In this document: positions 53,986 to 63,980 of the stretch, one piece after another
How positions within the stretch are numbered: position 1 is the first letter of the stretch
Layout of the letters: every line of letters begins with the position of its first letter
Assembly: GCF_014400405.1 (NCBI RefSeq)
Contig: NZ_CP060496.1
Coordinates: forward strand, 1,550,001-1,614,000
Direction of reading: 5' to 3'
DNA length: 64,000 bases
Source: Brachybacterium sp. Z12
GTDB taxonomy: Bacteria; Actinomycetota; Actinomycetes; Actinomycetales; Dermabacteraceae
The notes under the pieces: model-generated
Told to the model about the DNA's origin: nothing
The model's input: only the letters and a program-made list of their open reading frames with translations
Database searches by the model: none
Program-made: the position numbers and the translations under genes

Positions 53986-55135
53986 ATGACGACGAACTTC
54001 AGCCCCGCCGGCCGCGGCCGCCACCTCCTCGATGTCCACGACCCCGCCGAGCTCCTCGCGGAGGCTCGGTTGTGCCTGCGCGAGACACCGTCGGACTGCC
54101 TGATCCTCGCCGGGACCGGCGGGCTCGGCGCGCCCGCGATGATCACGCGTTCGACCTTGACCGACCTGCTGGCTCCGGGCGGGGGCGCGAACCTCGAGCG
54201 CCATCTGACCCTGATGCGTGATCGAGGGGCGGCGCCCTCCACGCACTGATCGTCGTCGGCGATGGCTACCAGCCCCTGCTGGAGACGGTGGCCAGAGAAG
54301 TCCTGCGGCGAGCGGGAACCCTCGTGCACGAGGCGGCGCAGGTGCTCGCATCGATGCCTTTCGGGCTGTTGTCCGTGCGTGGTGCCGCCTCCTCGACCTG
54401 CTGGGAGCTGGACCGCACAGGCGGCGAGGAGGCTCTCCGCCTCTCTGCCACAGGACCTCTGCGGCCCTTCTCCGACACCCGGTCCGCGGCCACCGCAGTC
54501 CTCACCGGGCGCCCGATCCCTCGCAGCGAACGCGAGGATCCGATGCTGCTCGAGATCGGACGCAGCCTTCGTCTGCCGGCCCGCGATCTCGCCTCGAGGG
54601 CGGATCCAGGTGCTCTGTTCACCGCCGCGAGGAAGGCGCTGGAGCTGCTCGGAGCCGGTGGGCTCGAGCTCTCGGAGGTGGAGAGGATGACGAAATATGA
54701 ACACGTCGCGTCGCTGCTCTCCGCCGTCGCTGTGGACAGGCTCCATTGGGAGCTGCTGGCGCAATGCGTCGAGCATGGTGCCACCGGCATGATCGATCGG
54801 GAGTCACTGCTGCAAGTGCTCGTCAGGGACGCGAAATGGACCCCTCACGATGACGTCTGTGCAGGTGGAAGCTGGTATGTCTCTCTTGAGAAGCTGCGTT
54901 GCATCGCTATGGCGGCAGCGGAGTCGGCGCCGCCGGGGAGCACAGCACTGCGCGATCGGCATGGCGTGCCCTCACGGCGCTGCTGGTGCTGCTGGCGTGG
55001 TGGAATCATCGCTTCGCCACTGCCGGCCGTCTCGTGGACGAGCTCTGGGAGAGGGAACCTGAGTCGACTCTGGCACCCTTGCTGTCACGGATGACCGATA
55101 CGCCGATCTTCCCTGCCTGGTGGCCCAGCACCTGA
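53986..55135 (+). CDS. DUF4192 domain-containing protein (two frame errors)
   Basis: About 383 residues after correction, function unknown. It follows the DUF4192 pattern: an N-terminal [22 protein letters not shown], mid-protein [15 protein letters not shown], and the C-terminal [30 protein letters not shown]. The G runs at 54226-54229 and 54935-54938 each need one more base. GAAGG lies upstream of the ATG at 53986. Its neighbours are the polyprenyl synthase (divergent) and metX. DUF4192 proteins are common in actinobacteria, with no assigned activity. Confidence 0.75.
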
Positions 55136-55187
55136 TCCGGGCGCCATGACCCGGGGCAACGGGGAGAGCATCGAAGGAGCAGCACCG

Positions 55188-56391
55188 ATGACCATCCTTG
55201 AGAGAGCGCCGAAGCGTCGGTGCGGATCTCCCCGTCAGCAACGGGGCCCCGCACGACCTGACGGCCCCCACGGAGATCCCCGCCATCACCGGTGCCTGGC
55301 GGCCGGAGATGGGGCCCGGCGACCGTCTCTTCGCGGAGCTCGGGCCGCTCGCCCTCGAGAGCGGCGCAGTGCTCGAGGAGGTCACGATCGCCTACGAGAC
55401 CTGGGGGAGCTCGCTGAGGACGGGAGCAACGCGGTGCTCGTGCTCCACGCGCTCACCGGTGACTCCCACGTTCTTGGAACTGCCAGCAGCTCCCACCCCA
55501 GTGCGGGCTGGTGGGAGCAGATGGTGGGGCCGGGGCGACCCATAGACACCGACCGCTTCCATGTCATCGCCCCGAACGTGCTCGGCGGCTGCCAGGGCTC
55601 CACGGGACCGAGCACGCCGGCCCCCGACGGGCGTCCCTACGGCTCACGATTCCCCGTCATCACCACCCGGGACCAGGTCGCTGCGGAGCGGCGTCTTCGC
55701 GACCAGCTCGGCATCGAGCGCTGGGCGCTCGTGATCGGGGGTCGATGGGTGGGATGCGCGCGCTCGAATGGGGGTCTCCTATCCCGGCGAGGTCGAGCGG
55801 CTCGCCGTGATCGCCTCCTCGGCCCGTGCGACAGCCGACCAGATCGCGTGGAACAACGCCCAGATCTCGTCGATCCAGCTGGATCCCGAGTTCCGGGGCG
55901 GGGACTACTACGACCACGACAGCGGGCACGGCCCCCACACCGGGCTGGGCATCGCCCGCCGGATCGCCCACACCACCTATCGCACCGCCGATGAGCTCGA
56001 GAGCCGCTTCGGCAACCGGGCCCAGGGGAGCGAGAACCCGCACGACGGGCAGGGCAGGCATCAGGTCACCAGCTACCTCGATCACCACGCGGTCAAGCTC
56101 GCGCGCCGCTTCGATGCGAACTCCTACATCACCCTCGCCAGGACGATGAGCACCCATGACGTCGGTCGTGGTCGCGGCGGGGTCGACGAAGCTCTGGGCA
56201 GGATCCGGGCGCGGACGCTGGTCGTCGCGATCGACTCCGATCGCCTCTTCCCACCGGAGCTCGTCCGCGAGGTGGCCGAGCATGCCCCGCGCTCCGAATG
56301 GCACCTGGCCGCTTCGCCCATCGGGCATGATGCGTTCCTCCTCGCCCACCCGGGACTCGAGGAGTGGATCGGCGCCCTGCTGGGCGACTAA
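55188..56391 (+). CDS. metX: Homoserine O-acetyltransferase (several frame errors, start uncertain)
   Basis: Acetylates homoserine with acetyl-CoA in methionine synthesis; alpha/beta-hydrolase fold. About 400 residues after correction. Motifs: [25 protein letters not shown], nucleophile [12 protein letters not shown], [11 protein letters not shown] region with the catalytic Asp, and IGHDAFLL with the His. G-run contractions at 55403-55407, 55737-55741 and 55768-55772 break it. The ATG at 55188 has an AAGGAG site but is in a different frame from the first conserved segment, so further errors lie at 55190-55240, or the real start is TTG 55198 or GTG 55216. TAAGCT over the stop may promote the next gene. 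Confidence 0.88.
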
Positions 56392-56394
56392 GCT
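56389..56394 (+). promoter_or_regulatory. Possible -10 element of the universal stress protein gene
   Basis: TAAGCT overlapping the metX stop, 55 bases before the next ATG. Confidence 0.35.
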
Positions 56395-56448
56395 GGACCA
56401 GCCGGTGCTGCTGCGCCGCTGCACCGTTGGGCAGGGAGGGGCCGTCGA

Positions 56449-56874
56449 ATGACCATCGTCGTGGGGTACTCCCCGTCCGGACAGGGGCGGGCCGCGCTGG
56501 GGGCGGCTCTCCGCTATGGGGAGCGCACAGGCGAGGGCCTGGCCATCGCCTCCCATCAGTACAACGACCCCGAGCACGGGGTGACCGCCGCCGCGGAGGA
56601 CGAGGTGCGGGCGGAGCTCGCCGCCCTCGGCGCCGAGCTGTCAGAGATCGCCGTGCACAGCAGCCCCGAGCGAGACATCGGGGAGTTCATCCTCTCGGTC
56701 GTGGACGAGGTCGACGCGAGCCTCGTGGTGATCGGGCTGCGCAGGAAGCCGCCGATCGGCAAGCTGAACCTGGGCGCCTCGGCGCGCAGAGTCGTGCTCG
56801 GTGCGCCCTGTTCGGTGCTCGCCGTCAAGGATGACCATCGCCCCGGCGAGCACGTCGGCTCCGCCCGGGCGTGA
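56449..56874 (+). CDS. Universal stress protein family protein
   Basis: 141 residues, single UspA domain. MTIVVGYSPSGQGRAALGAAL is the first strand and helix; the nucleotide-binding loop is VIGLRRKPPIGKLNLGASARRVVLGAPCSVLAVK, close to the G-x2-G-x9-G-S/T pattern of ATP-binding Usps. Its role under stress is unknown. Separate promoter likely. It precedes the sigA leader by about 190 bases. Confidence 0.88.
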   Translation: MTIVVGYSPSGQGRAALGAALRYGERTGEGLAIASHQYNDPEHGVTAAAEDEVRAELAALGAELSEIAVHSSPERDIGEFILSVVDEVDASLVVIGLRRKPPIGKLNLGASARRVVLGAPCSVLAVKDDHRPGEHVGSARA

Positions 56875-56903
56875 CGGTGGGAATAAACCCTCCCGCACAG
56901 CGT

Positions 56904-56909
56904 TATACT
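56904..56909 (+). promoter_or_regulatory. Probable -10 element of sigA
   Basis: TATACT, close to consensus, about 156 bases upstream of the sigA GTG. The long leader in between has no recognised structure. Confidence 0.55.
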
Positions 56910-57064
56910 CGATAGGCTTGACGGCACCGTGCGTTCGTGCGCCGTGAAACCGGTGGACACCGGGAACACGACACGGAGCGGAGACCGCGAGCCGCGCCGA
57001 GAAGACCGATCGCCCGAGTGTGGCGGACCGCCCACGCCGGGCCGCCGCCGGAAGAAGGAACTCT

Positions 57065-58342
57065 GTGACCTCCTCCAGTACTGCTGAGACCGCCTCCAAG
57101 GCGAAGCGCTCGACCAGCGCCGCAGCCGCGAAGGCAGCGGAGAGCTCCGAGGCCGTCGAGACCGACGCCGTCGAGACCGCTGCCGCCCCCGCCAAGAAGA
57201 CCGCCGCGAAGAAGACTCCGGCGCGCAAGACGACCCCGGAAGCCCGCCGCCAAGAAGGCCGCGGCTGCACCGAAGGATGCCGAGGTCGACTCCGACACCG
57301 AGGAGGAGACCGAGGAGAGCGAGGCGAAGAAGGCCAAGTCCGCGACCGACACGAAGGTCGAGGAGTCCGGCGGCTTCGTCTTCAACGCCTCGGAGGACGA
57401 TGCTCCCGCGCAGCAGGTCGTCACCGCTGGCGCCACCGCCGACCCGGTCAAGGACTACCTCAAGCAGATCGGCAGGGTCGCGCTGCTGAACGCCGCGCAG
57501 GAGGTCGAGCTCGCCGAACGGATCGAGGCCGGTCTCTACGCCGAGCAGAAGATCAAGGGCGACGAGTCGATCACGAAGACCAAGGCAGGCCGCGAACTGG
57601 CGATCATCGCCCAGGACGGCCGCGCCGCCAGGATCACCTGCTCGAGGCGAACCTGCGCCTGGTGGTCTCCCTCGCGAAGCGCTACACCGGCCGCGGAATG
57701 CTGTTCCTGGACCTGATCCAGGAGGGCAACCTCGGTCTGATCCGCGCCGTCGAGAAGTTCGACTACGCCAAGGGCTACAAGTTCTCCACCTACGCCACCT
57801 GGTGGATCCGTCAGGCGATCACCCGTGCCATGGCCGACCAGGCCCGCACCATCCGCATCCCCGTGCACATGGTCGAGGTCATCAACAAGCTCGCCCGCGT
57901 CCAGCGGCAGATGCTGCAGGACCTCGGCCGCGAGCCCACCCCCGAAGAGCTCGCCAAGGAGCTGGACATGACGCCTGAGAAGGTCGTCGAGGTCCAGAAG
58001 TACGGGCGCGAGCCGATCTCCCTGCACACCCCGCTGGGCGAGGACGGCGACAGCGAGTTCGGCGACCTGATCGAGGACTCCGAGGCTGTGGTGCCGGCAG
58101 ACGCGGTGAGCTTCACCCTCCTGCAGGAGCAGCTCCACTCGGTGCTGGACACCCTCTCCGAGCGCGAGGCCGGCGTGGTCTCGATGCGCTTCGGCCTCGA
58201 GGACGGCCAGCCGAAGACCCTCGACGAGATCGGCAAGGTCTACGGCGTGACCCGTGAGCGGATCCGCCAGATCGAGTCGAAGACCATGTCGAAGCTGCGT
58301 CACCCCTCACGCTCGCAGGTTCTGCGCGACTACCTCGACTGA
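57065..58342 (+). CDS. sigA: Principal RNA polymerase sigma factor (two frame errors)
   Basis: Housekeeping sigma factor. About 425 residues. The N-terminal 110 are Ala/Lys/Thr-rich and acidic, as in other actinobacterial SigA. Region 1.2/2 follows ([61 protein letters not shown]), then region 3 and region 4 ([23 protein letters not shown]). The frame breaks near 57230-57240 (one extra or two missing bases in CCCCGG) and at 57629 (one base missing in AAG or CAG before GATCACCTG). The GTG start has AAGGA upstream. Confidence 0.95.
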   Translation: MTSSSTAETASKAKRSTSAAAAKAAESSEAVETDAVETAAAPAKKTAAKKTPARKTTPEARRQEGRGCTEGCRGRLRHRGGDRGERGEEGQVRDRHEGRGVRRLRLQRLGGRCSRAAGRHRWRHRRPGQGLPQADRQGRAAERRAGGRARRTDRGRSLRRAEDQGRRVDHEDQGRPRTGDHRPGRPRRQDHLLEANLRLVVSLAKRYTGRGMLFLDLIQEGNLGLIRAVEKFDYAKGYKFSTYATWWIRQAITRAMADQARTIRIPVHMVEVINKLARVQRQMLQDLGREPTPEELAKELDMTPEKVVEVQKYGREPISLHTPLGEDGDSEFGDLIEDSEAVVPADAVSFTLLQEQLHSVLDTLSEREAGVVSMRFGLEDGQPKTLDEIGKVYGVTRERIRQIESKTMSKLRHPSRSQVLRDYLD

Positions 58343-58356
58343 GAACCACATCATCG

Positions 58357-58393
58357 ACAGCGGGCCTGGTTCCAATGGAACCGGGCCCGCTGT
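58357..58393 (+). terminator. Terminator of sigA
   Basis: ACAGCGGGCC-x-GGTTCC pairs with GGAACC-x-GGCCCGCTGT around AAT, 14 bases after the sigA stop. Confidence 0.88.
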
Positions 58394-58457
58394 CCGTTCA
58401 GTGCTCGAGGGGTGGTGATCCCCGAGCGACGACGAGCCAGGAAGAACGCACAACAGC

Positions 58458-59024
58458 ATGACGATGATCCCGGTGGCCTCCCGCTCCGCCACCACCTCCT
58501 CCGCCCCCTCGCTGCAGATCCATCGCGTCACCGGCGAGGAGTGGCGGTCGCATCGAGACCTGCGCCTGGACATGCTGGCTGCGGACCCCGACGCCTTCTG
58601 GGCCGATCCGGAGGAAGCACGTCTCCGTACGGAGCAGCAGTGGCGCGCGGAGATCAGCGGGCCTCGCATCCACCTCCAGGCACGGCGCGGAGCGGCGGTG
58701 CTCGGAGGGATCGCACTGCTCCCGACCGGTTACACCCCCGAGCACCTGATCCCGCCGGACCGCGCACTCATCGTGTCGCTCTGGGTGCGTCCCGCGGCGC
58801 GGGGCACCGGCGTCTCGCGCTCCCTCTTCACGGGGCTGGCACAGCTCGCGCTCGATCTCGGCCGTCCCGACCTGCGACTGGACGTCGATGACAGCAACAT
58901 CTCCGCGCGGCAGCTCTACGAACGTCTCGGGTTCAGGGCCACGGGAGCCCGGGATCCCCGGGAAGGTCGCGGCACCTGGTGGGTCGAGTACGCGCTCCGC
59001 GCCGAGGAGCTGCTGGCGGGCTGA
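58458..59024 (+). CDS. GNAT family N-acetyltransferase
   Basis: 188 residues, intact. Typical GNAT motif A is VSLWVRPAARGTGVSRSLF, and DVDDSNISARQLYERLGFRATG is motif B. The substrate is unknown. It lies between sigA and the DUF7455 gene with terminators on both sides, so it is probably transcribed alone. Composition matches the rest of the genome, unlike the acetyltransferase at 34383. Confidence 0.87.
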   Translation: MTMIPVASRSATTSSAPSLQIHRVTGEEWRSHRDLRLDMLAADPDAFWADPEEARLRTEQQWRAEISGPRIHLQARRGAAVLGGIALLPTGYTPEHLIPPDRALIVSLWVRPAARGTGVSRSLFTGLAQLALDLGRPDLRLDVDDSNISARQLYERLGFRATGARDPREGRGTWWVEYALRAEELLAG

Positions 59025-59049
59025 GAGGTACGGATCGCCTGGGCACGAC

Positions 59050-59083
59050 GGAGGGCGCCCACCGTGATGGTGGACGCCCTCCG
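59050..59083. terminator. Bidirectional terminator
   Basis: CGGAGGGCG and CGCCCTCCG arms with an inner CCCACC/GGTGG stem, between the convergent GNAT and DUF7455 genes. Confidence 0.85.
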
Positions 59084-59112
59084 CGATGTCTAGGAGCGAT
59101 CAGGCTCTGCGG

Positions 59113-59331
59113 TCAGTCCTCGATCGGCTCGGGCTTGAGGTGGAGACGCTCGGTCTCGTCGATGACCTCGGCGGCGACGCCCTGCAGCGCGTCCTGGCGC
59201 GCGCGAGCGTGGTGGGCGCAGAACATCAGTTCGCCGCCTGCTTCGAGGAGCACCTTGACGTACGCCTGAGCGCCGCAGCGGTCGCAGCGGTCGTGTGCCG
59301 TGAGCCGGGGAGCTTCGAGAGTGAGGTTCAT
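59113..59331 (-). CDS. DUF7455 zinc-ribbon-like small protein
   Basis: 72 residues, function unknown. CDRCGAQAYV and FCAHHARA give a C-x2-C ... C-x2-H arrangement that could bind zinc. Small proteins of this type are conserved between sigA and parE in actinobacteria, which fits. TAGAAA lies six bases before the ATG and no ribosome-binding site is visible, so the mRNA may be leaderless. Confidence 0.85.
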   Translation of the reverse strand: MNLTLEAPRLTAHDRCDRCGAQAYVKVLLEAGGELMFCAHHARARQDALQGVAAEVIDETERLHLKPEPIED

Positions 59332-59494
59332 AGGTCATTTCTAGCATCGAGCGAGGGCCCGGGGGAGTATCCGCAGCGCTGGTTCGCTGGGGGCGCAACC
59401 TCTTGTGAGCCCGACCGCTCGACGCCGCGGGAGACGACTCGCACCTGTGAGCGGGGCGGCACGGGCAATGCCCGGATCCGGTGGCCCGGACCCG

Positions 59495-59500
59495 TAGGAT
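59495..59500 (+). promoter_or_regulatory. Probable -10 element for a leaderless parE mRNA
   Basis: TAGGAT, then seven bases, then the parE GTG. No ribosome-binding site is present. Confidence 0.5.
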
Positions 59501-59507
59501 CTGATGG

Positions 59508-61626
59508 GTGTCCACCACCAGCGCTGTGAAGAAATCTGCTTACGACGCCCGCAACCTCCAGGTCCTCGAGGGCCTCGAGGCCGTGCGGAAGCGTCCCGGC
59601 ATGTATGTCGGCTCCACCGACTCCCGGGGCCTCATGCACTGTCTCTGGGAGATCCTCGACAACGCGGTCGACGAGGCCCTCGGCGGCCACGGCGACACGA
59701 TCGAGGTGATCCTCCACCCCGACCACTCCGTCGAGGTGCGTGACACCGGCCGCGGCGTCCCGGTGGACGTCGAGCCCCGCACCGGCCTGACCGGCGTCGA
59801 GGTCGTCTACACCAAGCTCCACGCCGGCGGGAAGTTCGGCGGCGGCTCCTACGCCGCCTCGGGTGGTCTGCACGGCGTGGGCGCGAGCGTCGTCAATGCG
59901 CTGTCGGGCCGTCTCGATGTCGAGGTCGATCGCGCCGGCAAGGTCTACGCCATGAGCTTCCAGCGCGGTCAGCCCGGCGAGTTCGCCGACACCGATGGCC
60001 CGGATCCCGAATCCCCGTTCGCCCCGTCCTCCGGCGCTGCCGCGCTGCGTGTGGTGGGCAAGGCCAAGCGAGGCGTGACCGGCACCCGAGTGCGCTACTG
60101 GGCCGATCCGCAGATCTTCGTCAAGGGCTCCCACTTCTCCCTCGACGACCTCACCCGCCGCTCCCGCCAGACAGCCTTCCTGGTTCCCGGGCTGAAGCTC
60201 ACGGTCACCGACCTCCGCCCCGAGGCCTCCCCGGACCAGCCGGCGACCCGCGTGTACAAGTACGACGGCGGGATCAGCGAGTTCGTGGAGTACCTCGCCC
60301 AGGATCAGAAGATCACCGACGTGATCCGCCTGCAGGGGACGGGTGAGTACACCGAGACGATCCCGGTGCTCGACAAGAACGGCCACATGGTCTCCACGGA
60401 TGTCGAGCGCTCCTGCGAGGTCGACATCGCCCTGCGCTGGGGATCGGATTTCGACGCCACCCTGCGCTCCTTCGTGAACATCGTCGCCACCCCCAAGGGC
60501 GGCACCCACGTCACGGGCTTCGAGCAGGCGATGGTCAAGACCGTCCGCAAGCAGGTCGAGAACCACGCCCGCCGCGTCAAGTTCAACGCCAAGAACGAGA
60601 AGATCGAGAAGGACGACACGCTCGCCGGGCTGACCGCTGTGGTCAGCGTGCGCATCGACGAGCCGCAGTTCGAGGGGCAGACGAAGGAGGTGCTCGGGCA
60701 CCCCGGCGATCCGTGCGATCGTCTCGAAGGTCGTCGAGGACCGGCTCACGGAGTTCCTCACCTCCACCAAGAAGGGGGAGAAGGAGCAGGCCGCCCTGGT
60801 CATCGACAAGGTGGTCTCGGAGATGCGGGCGCGCATCGCCGCACGCATGCACAAGGAGGTCTCGCGCCGCAAGAATGCGCTGGAGTCCTCCACGATGCCC
60901 ACCAAGCTCGCCGACTGCCGCACCCATGACGTGGAGCGCTCGGAGCTGTTCATCGTCGAGGGCGACAGCGCACTCGGGACGGCGAAGAATGCCCGCTCCT
61001 CGGAGTTCCAGGCGCTGCTGCCGATCCGTGGCAAGATCCTGAACGTCCAGAAGGCGTCCGTCACGGACATGCTGAAGAACACCGAGTGCGCGGCGATCAT
61101 CCAGGTGATCGGAGCGGGCTCGGGACGCACCTTCGATCTGGAGGCCGCGCGCTACGGCAAGATCATCATGATGACGGACGCCGACGTCGACGGCGCCCAC
61201 ATCCGCACTCTGCTGCTGACGCTGTTCCATCGCTATATGCGCCCGCTGGTCGAGGCCGGTCGGGTCTACGCCGCGGTGCCGCCCCTGCACCGGGTCGAGA
61301 TCGTCCACGGTGGCAAGAAGAAGAACGAGCTGGTCTACACGTACTCCGAAGCGGAGCTGCACAAGCTGCTCAAGAACCTCGAGCGCCGCGGGAAGAAGTA
61401 CAAGGAACCGATCCAGCGGTACAAGGGCCTGGGTGAGATGGATGCAGATCAGCTCGCGGACACCACCATGGATCCCGGCCACCGCACCCTGCGCCGGGTG
61501 CGCATCGAGGATGCCGAGGCGGCCAGCGCCGTCTTCGAGCTCCTGATGGGATCCGAGGTCGCTCCGCGCAAGCAGTTCATCATCGAAGGAGCCGAAGAGC
61601 TCGACATGGAGAGGATCGACGCATGA
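59508..61626 (+). CDS. parE: DNA topoisomerase IV subunit B / second GyrB-type subunit (one frame error)
   Basis: ATPase subunit of a type IIA topoisomerase. About 705 residues after correction. GHKL ATPase: [36 protein letters not shown]; transducer (QTKEVLGTP); [21 protein letters not shown] and [19 protein letters not shown]-terminal [12 protein letters not shown]. The frame breaks at 60696-60698, where the G run seems one base too long (GGC ACC instead of GGG CAC). I call it topo IV because of its position next to sigA, where actinobacteria keep this second GyrB-like gene. No subunit A gene is in the window. The stop overlaps hisF. Confidence 0.9.
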
Positions 61627-62408
61627 GTGTCGCCGTCCGAGTGATCCCCTGCCTCGATGTCGACGCGGGACGCGTCGTCAAGGGCGTCAACTTCAAGAAC
61701 CTGCGCGATGCGGGGGACCCGGTCGAGCTGGCCGCTCGCTACGGTGTCGAGGGTGCCGACGAGCTGACGTTCCTCGACGTCACCGCGTCCTCGGGCGGCC
61801 GGGACACCATGATCGACGTGGTCCGCCGCACCGCCGAGCAGATCTTCATCCCGTTGACGGTCGGCGGTGGGGTGCGCTCCGCCGAGGACGTGGACCAGCT
61901 GCTGCGCGCCGGAGCGGACAAATGCGGGGTGAACACTGCCGCTATCGCACGCCCCGAGGTGATCTCCGAGATCTCCCGCCGCTTCGGGAACCAGGTGCTG
62001 ATGCTCTCGATCGACGCCCGCCGTGTCACCGATGAGACCCCCGAGGGCACGGCGCGCTCCGGCTCCGGCTTCGAGGTCACCACCCACGGCGGTCGGCGCG
62101 GCACCGGCATCGACGCGATCGCCTGGATCCGCGAGGTGACCGAGCGTGGGGCCGGGGAGATCCTGCTGAACTCGATGGATGCTGATGGCACCGAGCAGGG
62201 TTTCGACCTCGAGCTCATCCGTCTGGCGCGTGAGGCGACGTCTCTGCCGCTGATCGCCTCGGGCGGCGCGGGCACGCCGGAGCACTTCGCCCCGGCGGTC
62301 CATGCTGGTGCGGATGCGGTGCTGGCCGCGAGCGTCTTCCACTTCCAGCAGATGACGATCGGTGAGGCGAAGGCGGCGATGGCCGCCGACGGGATCACCG
62401 TGCGGTGA
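61623..62408 (+). CDS. hisF: Imidazole glycerol phosphate synthase cyclase subunit
   Basis: Cyclase subunit that with HisH makes imidazole glycerol phosphate and AICAR in histidine synthesis. 261 residues, beta/alpha barrel, intact. [19 protein letters not shown] near the N-terminus holds the catalytic Asp, VGGGVRS and the late [12 protein letters not shown] with the second Asp follow, then [12 protein letters not shown]. It overlaps parE as ATGA and the next gene as GTGA. No other his gene lies nearby, so this copy has left, or was never in, a his operon here. Confidence 0.95.
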   Translation: MSVAVRVIPCLDVDAGRVVKGVNFKNLRDAGDPVELAARYGVEGADELTFLDVTASSGGRDTMIDVVRRTAEQIFIPLTVGGGVRSAEDVDQLLRAGADKCGVNTAAIARPEVISEISRRFGNQVLMLSIDARRVTDETPEGTARSGSGFEVTTHGGRRGTGIDAIAWIREVTERGAGEILLNSMDADGTEQGFDLELIRLAREATSLPLIASGGAGTPEHFAPAVHAGADAVLAASVFHFQQMTIGEAKAAMAADGITVR

Positions 62409-63310
62409 GTGCGCCGCTCTCGATCGCCCAGCGAGCAGACGGCACGTCCCGCTCTGCGGGGCGGCGAGTGACTGCGGCGGCGCTCGTGGTGCTCCTGCTG
62501 CTGGTCGCGACCGGTGCCTGGCTGCTGTGGGACAACCGCAGGCTCGACGTCACCACCCATGACGTCGTCATCGACCCGCTGCCGCCTGCGCTGGACGGGC
62601 TGCGCATCGCACAGGTCTCGGACCTGCACGCCGCGGACTTCGGAGACTTCCGGAAGCGTGTGGTGTCCTCGGTCGGGGAGGCGCAGCCGGACCTGATCGC
62701 CCTCACCGGGGACCTCATCGACTACCGCACCACCGAGCTGGCCAGCGTGCTCGACATGGCTGAGCAGCTGCAGGCCATCGCTCCCGCCTATTTCGTGCTC
62801 GGAAACCATGAGGCCGATTCGCCGGTGCTCGAGGAGCTGCTGGCGGGCCTGGCAGACCGAGGGGTCGTGGTGCTGCGTGACGAGGCGGTCCAGATCGAGA
62901 TCGACGGGGCCGAGCTGACGATGGTGGGGCTCGATGACCCGCGGGTGCGGGCCTCCGGACGGGCGGAGCCCCGGGAACCGGCCGAGGTGCTCGCGGAGCT
63001 CGACCTGCCTGAGGATTCCCCCACGGTGCTGCTCGCGCACCGCCCGGAGCTGCTGGAGGGATACCTCGGGATCGGCGTCGACCTGGTCTTCTCCGGCCAC
63101 GCCCACGGCGGGCAGGTGCGCATCCCCTGGGTGGGCGGTCTGTACGCCCCACATCAGGGGACTTTCCCTGCGCTCAGCGAAGGAGTGCATGAGCGTGAGG
63201 GGACGTCCATGGTGATCAGCCGTGGTCTCGGCAACAGCATCGCAGGGGTGCGGGTCAACAACCCGCGCGAGCTCGTGATCGTGGAGCTGCGCCGAGAGGG
63301 ATCAGCCTGA
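62405..63310 (+). CDS. Metallophosphoesterase, YkuE/YaeI type, membrane-anchored
   Basis: 301 residues. One N-terminal transmembrane anchor ([17 protein letters not shown]) precedes a calcineurin-like phosphoesterase domain on the outside: [23 protein letters not shown], and GHAHGGQ near the end, supplying the metal ligands. Likely a phosphodiesterase or lipid-linked pyrophosphatase of unknown substrate. The GTG start overlaps the hisF stop (GTGA), so it ends a three-gene coupled unit with parE and hisF. Confidence 0.9.
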   Translation: MSAPLSIAQRADGTSRSAGRRVTAAALVVLLLLVATGAWLLWDNRRLDVTTHDVVIDPLPPALDGLRIAQVSDLHAADFGDFRKRVVSSVGEAQPDLIALTGDLIDYRTTELASVLDMAEQLQAIAPAYFVLGNHEADSPVLEELLAGLADRGVVVLRDEAVQIEIDGAELTMVGLDDPRVRASGRAEPREPAEVLAELDLPEDSPTVLLAHRPELLEGYLGIGVDLVFSGHAHGGQVRIPWVGGLYAPHQGTFPALSEGVHEREGTSMVISRGLGNSIAGVRVNNPRELVIVELRREGSA

Positions 63311-63360
63311 GCATTCCGCTGGCTCATGAGGCGAGCTGCGGACCTGATGACGCATGGCGC

Positions 63361-63393
63361 GAGGACCGCCCGAGATCATCCCGGGCGGGCCTC
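63361..63393. terminator. Terminator after the metallophosphoesterase gene
   Basis: GAGGACCGCCCG pairs imperfectly with CGGGCGGGCCTC around an eight-base loop, between convergent genes. Confidence 0.75.
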
Positions 63394-63401
63394 GCGGTGC
63401 C

Positions 63402-63647
63402 TCACCGCAGATGGGTGAGGCCAGCCTCGAGCAGAGCGCTCTGGACGAGCAGCTCGTGCTCGTGCCGAGCAGCCTCCGCTGCCTGTTCGAGACGCGCCTG
63501 GCGCACCGCACGTCGGCGCGCGAGGAACGACTGCAGCTGAGATTCGAAGGCGCGGTCGTCGGTGAGCTGCTCGAGCCGGCGCAGGGTGCGCTCGGTGGTG
63601 GCAGCGGTGGTGGTTCGGTGGGTGCCGAGAAGAGCGTCGGCGGACAT
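63402..63647 (-). CDS. Small protein of unknown function
   Basis: 81 residues, charged and helical: a Thr-rich start (GTHRTTTAATTERTLRRLEQL) and an Arg/Ala/Glu-rich coiled-coil-like remainder (FLARRRAVRQARLEQAAEAARHEHELL). The ATG at 63647 has CAGGAG six bases upstream, a good signal, and is preferred to upstream in-frame starts. It follows the next gene by 28 bases on the same strand, so the two may form one unit. No family recognised. Confidence 0.6.
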   Translation of the reverse strand: MSADALLGTHRTTTAATTERTLRRLEQLTDDRAFESQLQSFLARRRAVRQARLEQAAEAARHEHELLVQSALLEAGLTHLR

Positions 63648-63675
63648 GAGGAGCTCCTGGGGGAGTGGTGTGTGA

Positions 63676-63980
63676 TCAGGTTCCTCCGCAGCGCGGACAG
63701 CGTGTGTCCGCGAAGTGCGCAGGAGGGTGCCGCCGCGGCTCGAACGCATCGAGCGGCGGGAAATCTTCGGTGTGCGGCCGGGAGCGGTGCCACCCGGCGG
63801 CCGGGAGCGGTGTGCTCCGTCAGCCGGCCGTGGGCGCGGCGTCGTCGGCGGTGCTGCGGCCCCCACCGGCCGCTTGCTGAGCCACGGGCTGTCCGTGGTG
63901 CCGGAAGGGGATGCGGCGAAGCCGTACGACGACGCGGCCGGGATATCCGGGGTCGTGGTCGAGGTCGTGTGCATCTCCAT
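63676..63980 (-). CDS. Small protein with C-terminal CPRC motif (one probable frame error)
   Basis: About 101 residues after correction. The first 60 residues are Thr/Pro/Ala-rich; the last part reads FPPLDAFEPRRHPPAHFADT followed by a CPRCGG end. The two parts are in different frames, with a single missing base between roughly 63775 and 63810, in line with errors elsewhere. Histidines and the C-x2-C pair could bind a metal, but one pair is weak evidence. The ATG at 63980 is tentative, and the true start may lie beyond the window. No family recognised. Confidence 0.4.

Noticed and set aside
59328..61130. A 600-codon minus-strand open frame opposite parE
   Set aside because: Shadow of parE. 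It has no ribosome-binding site and runs across the DUF7455 promoter.
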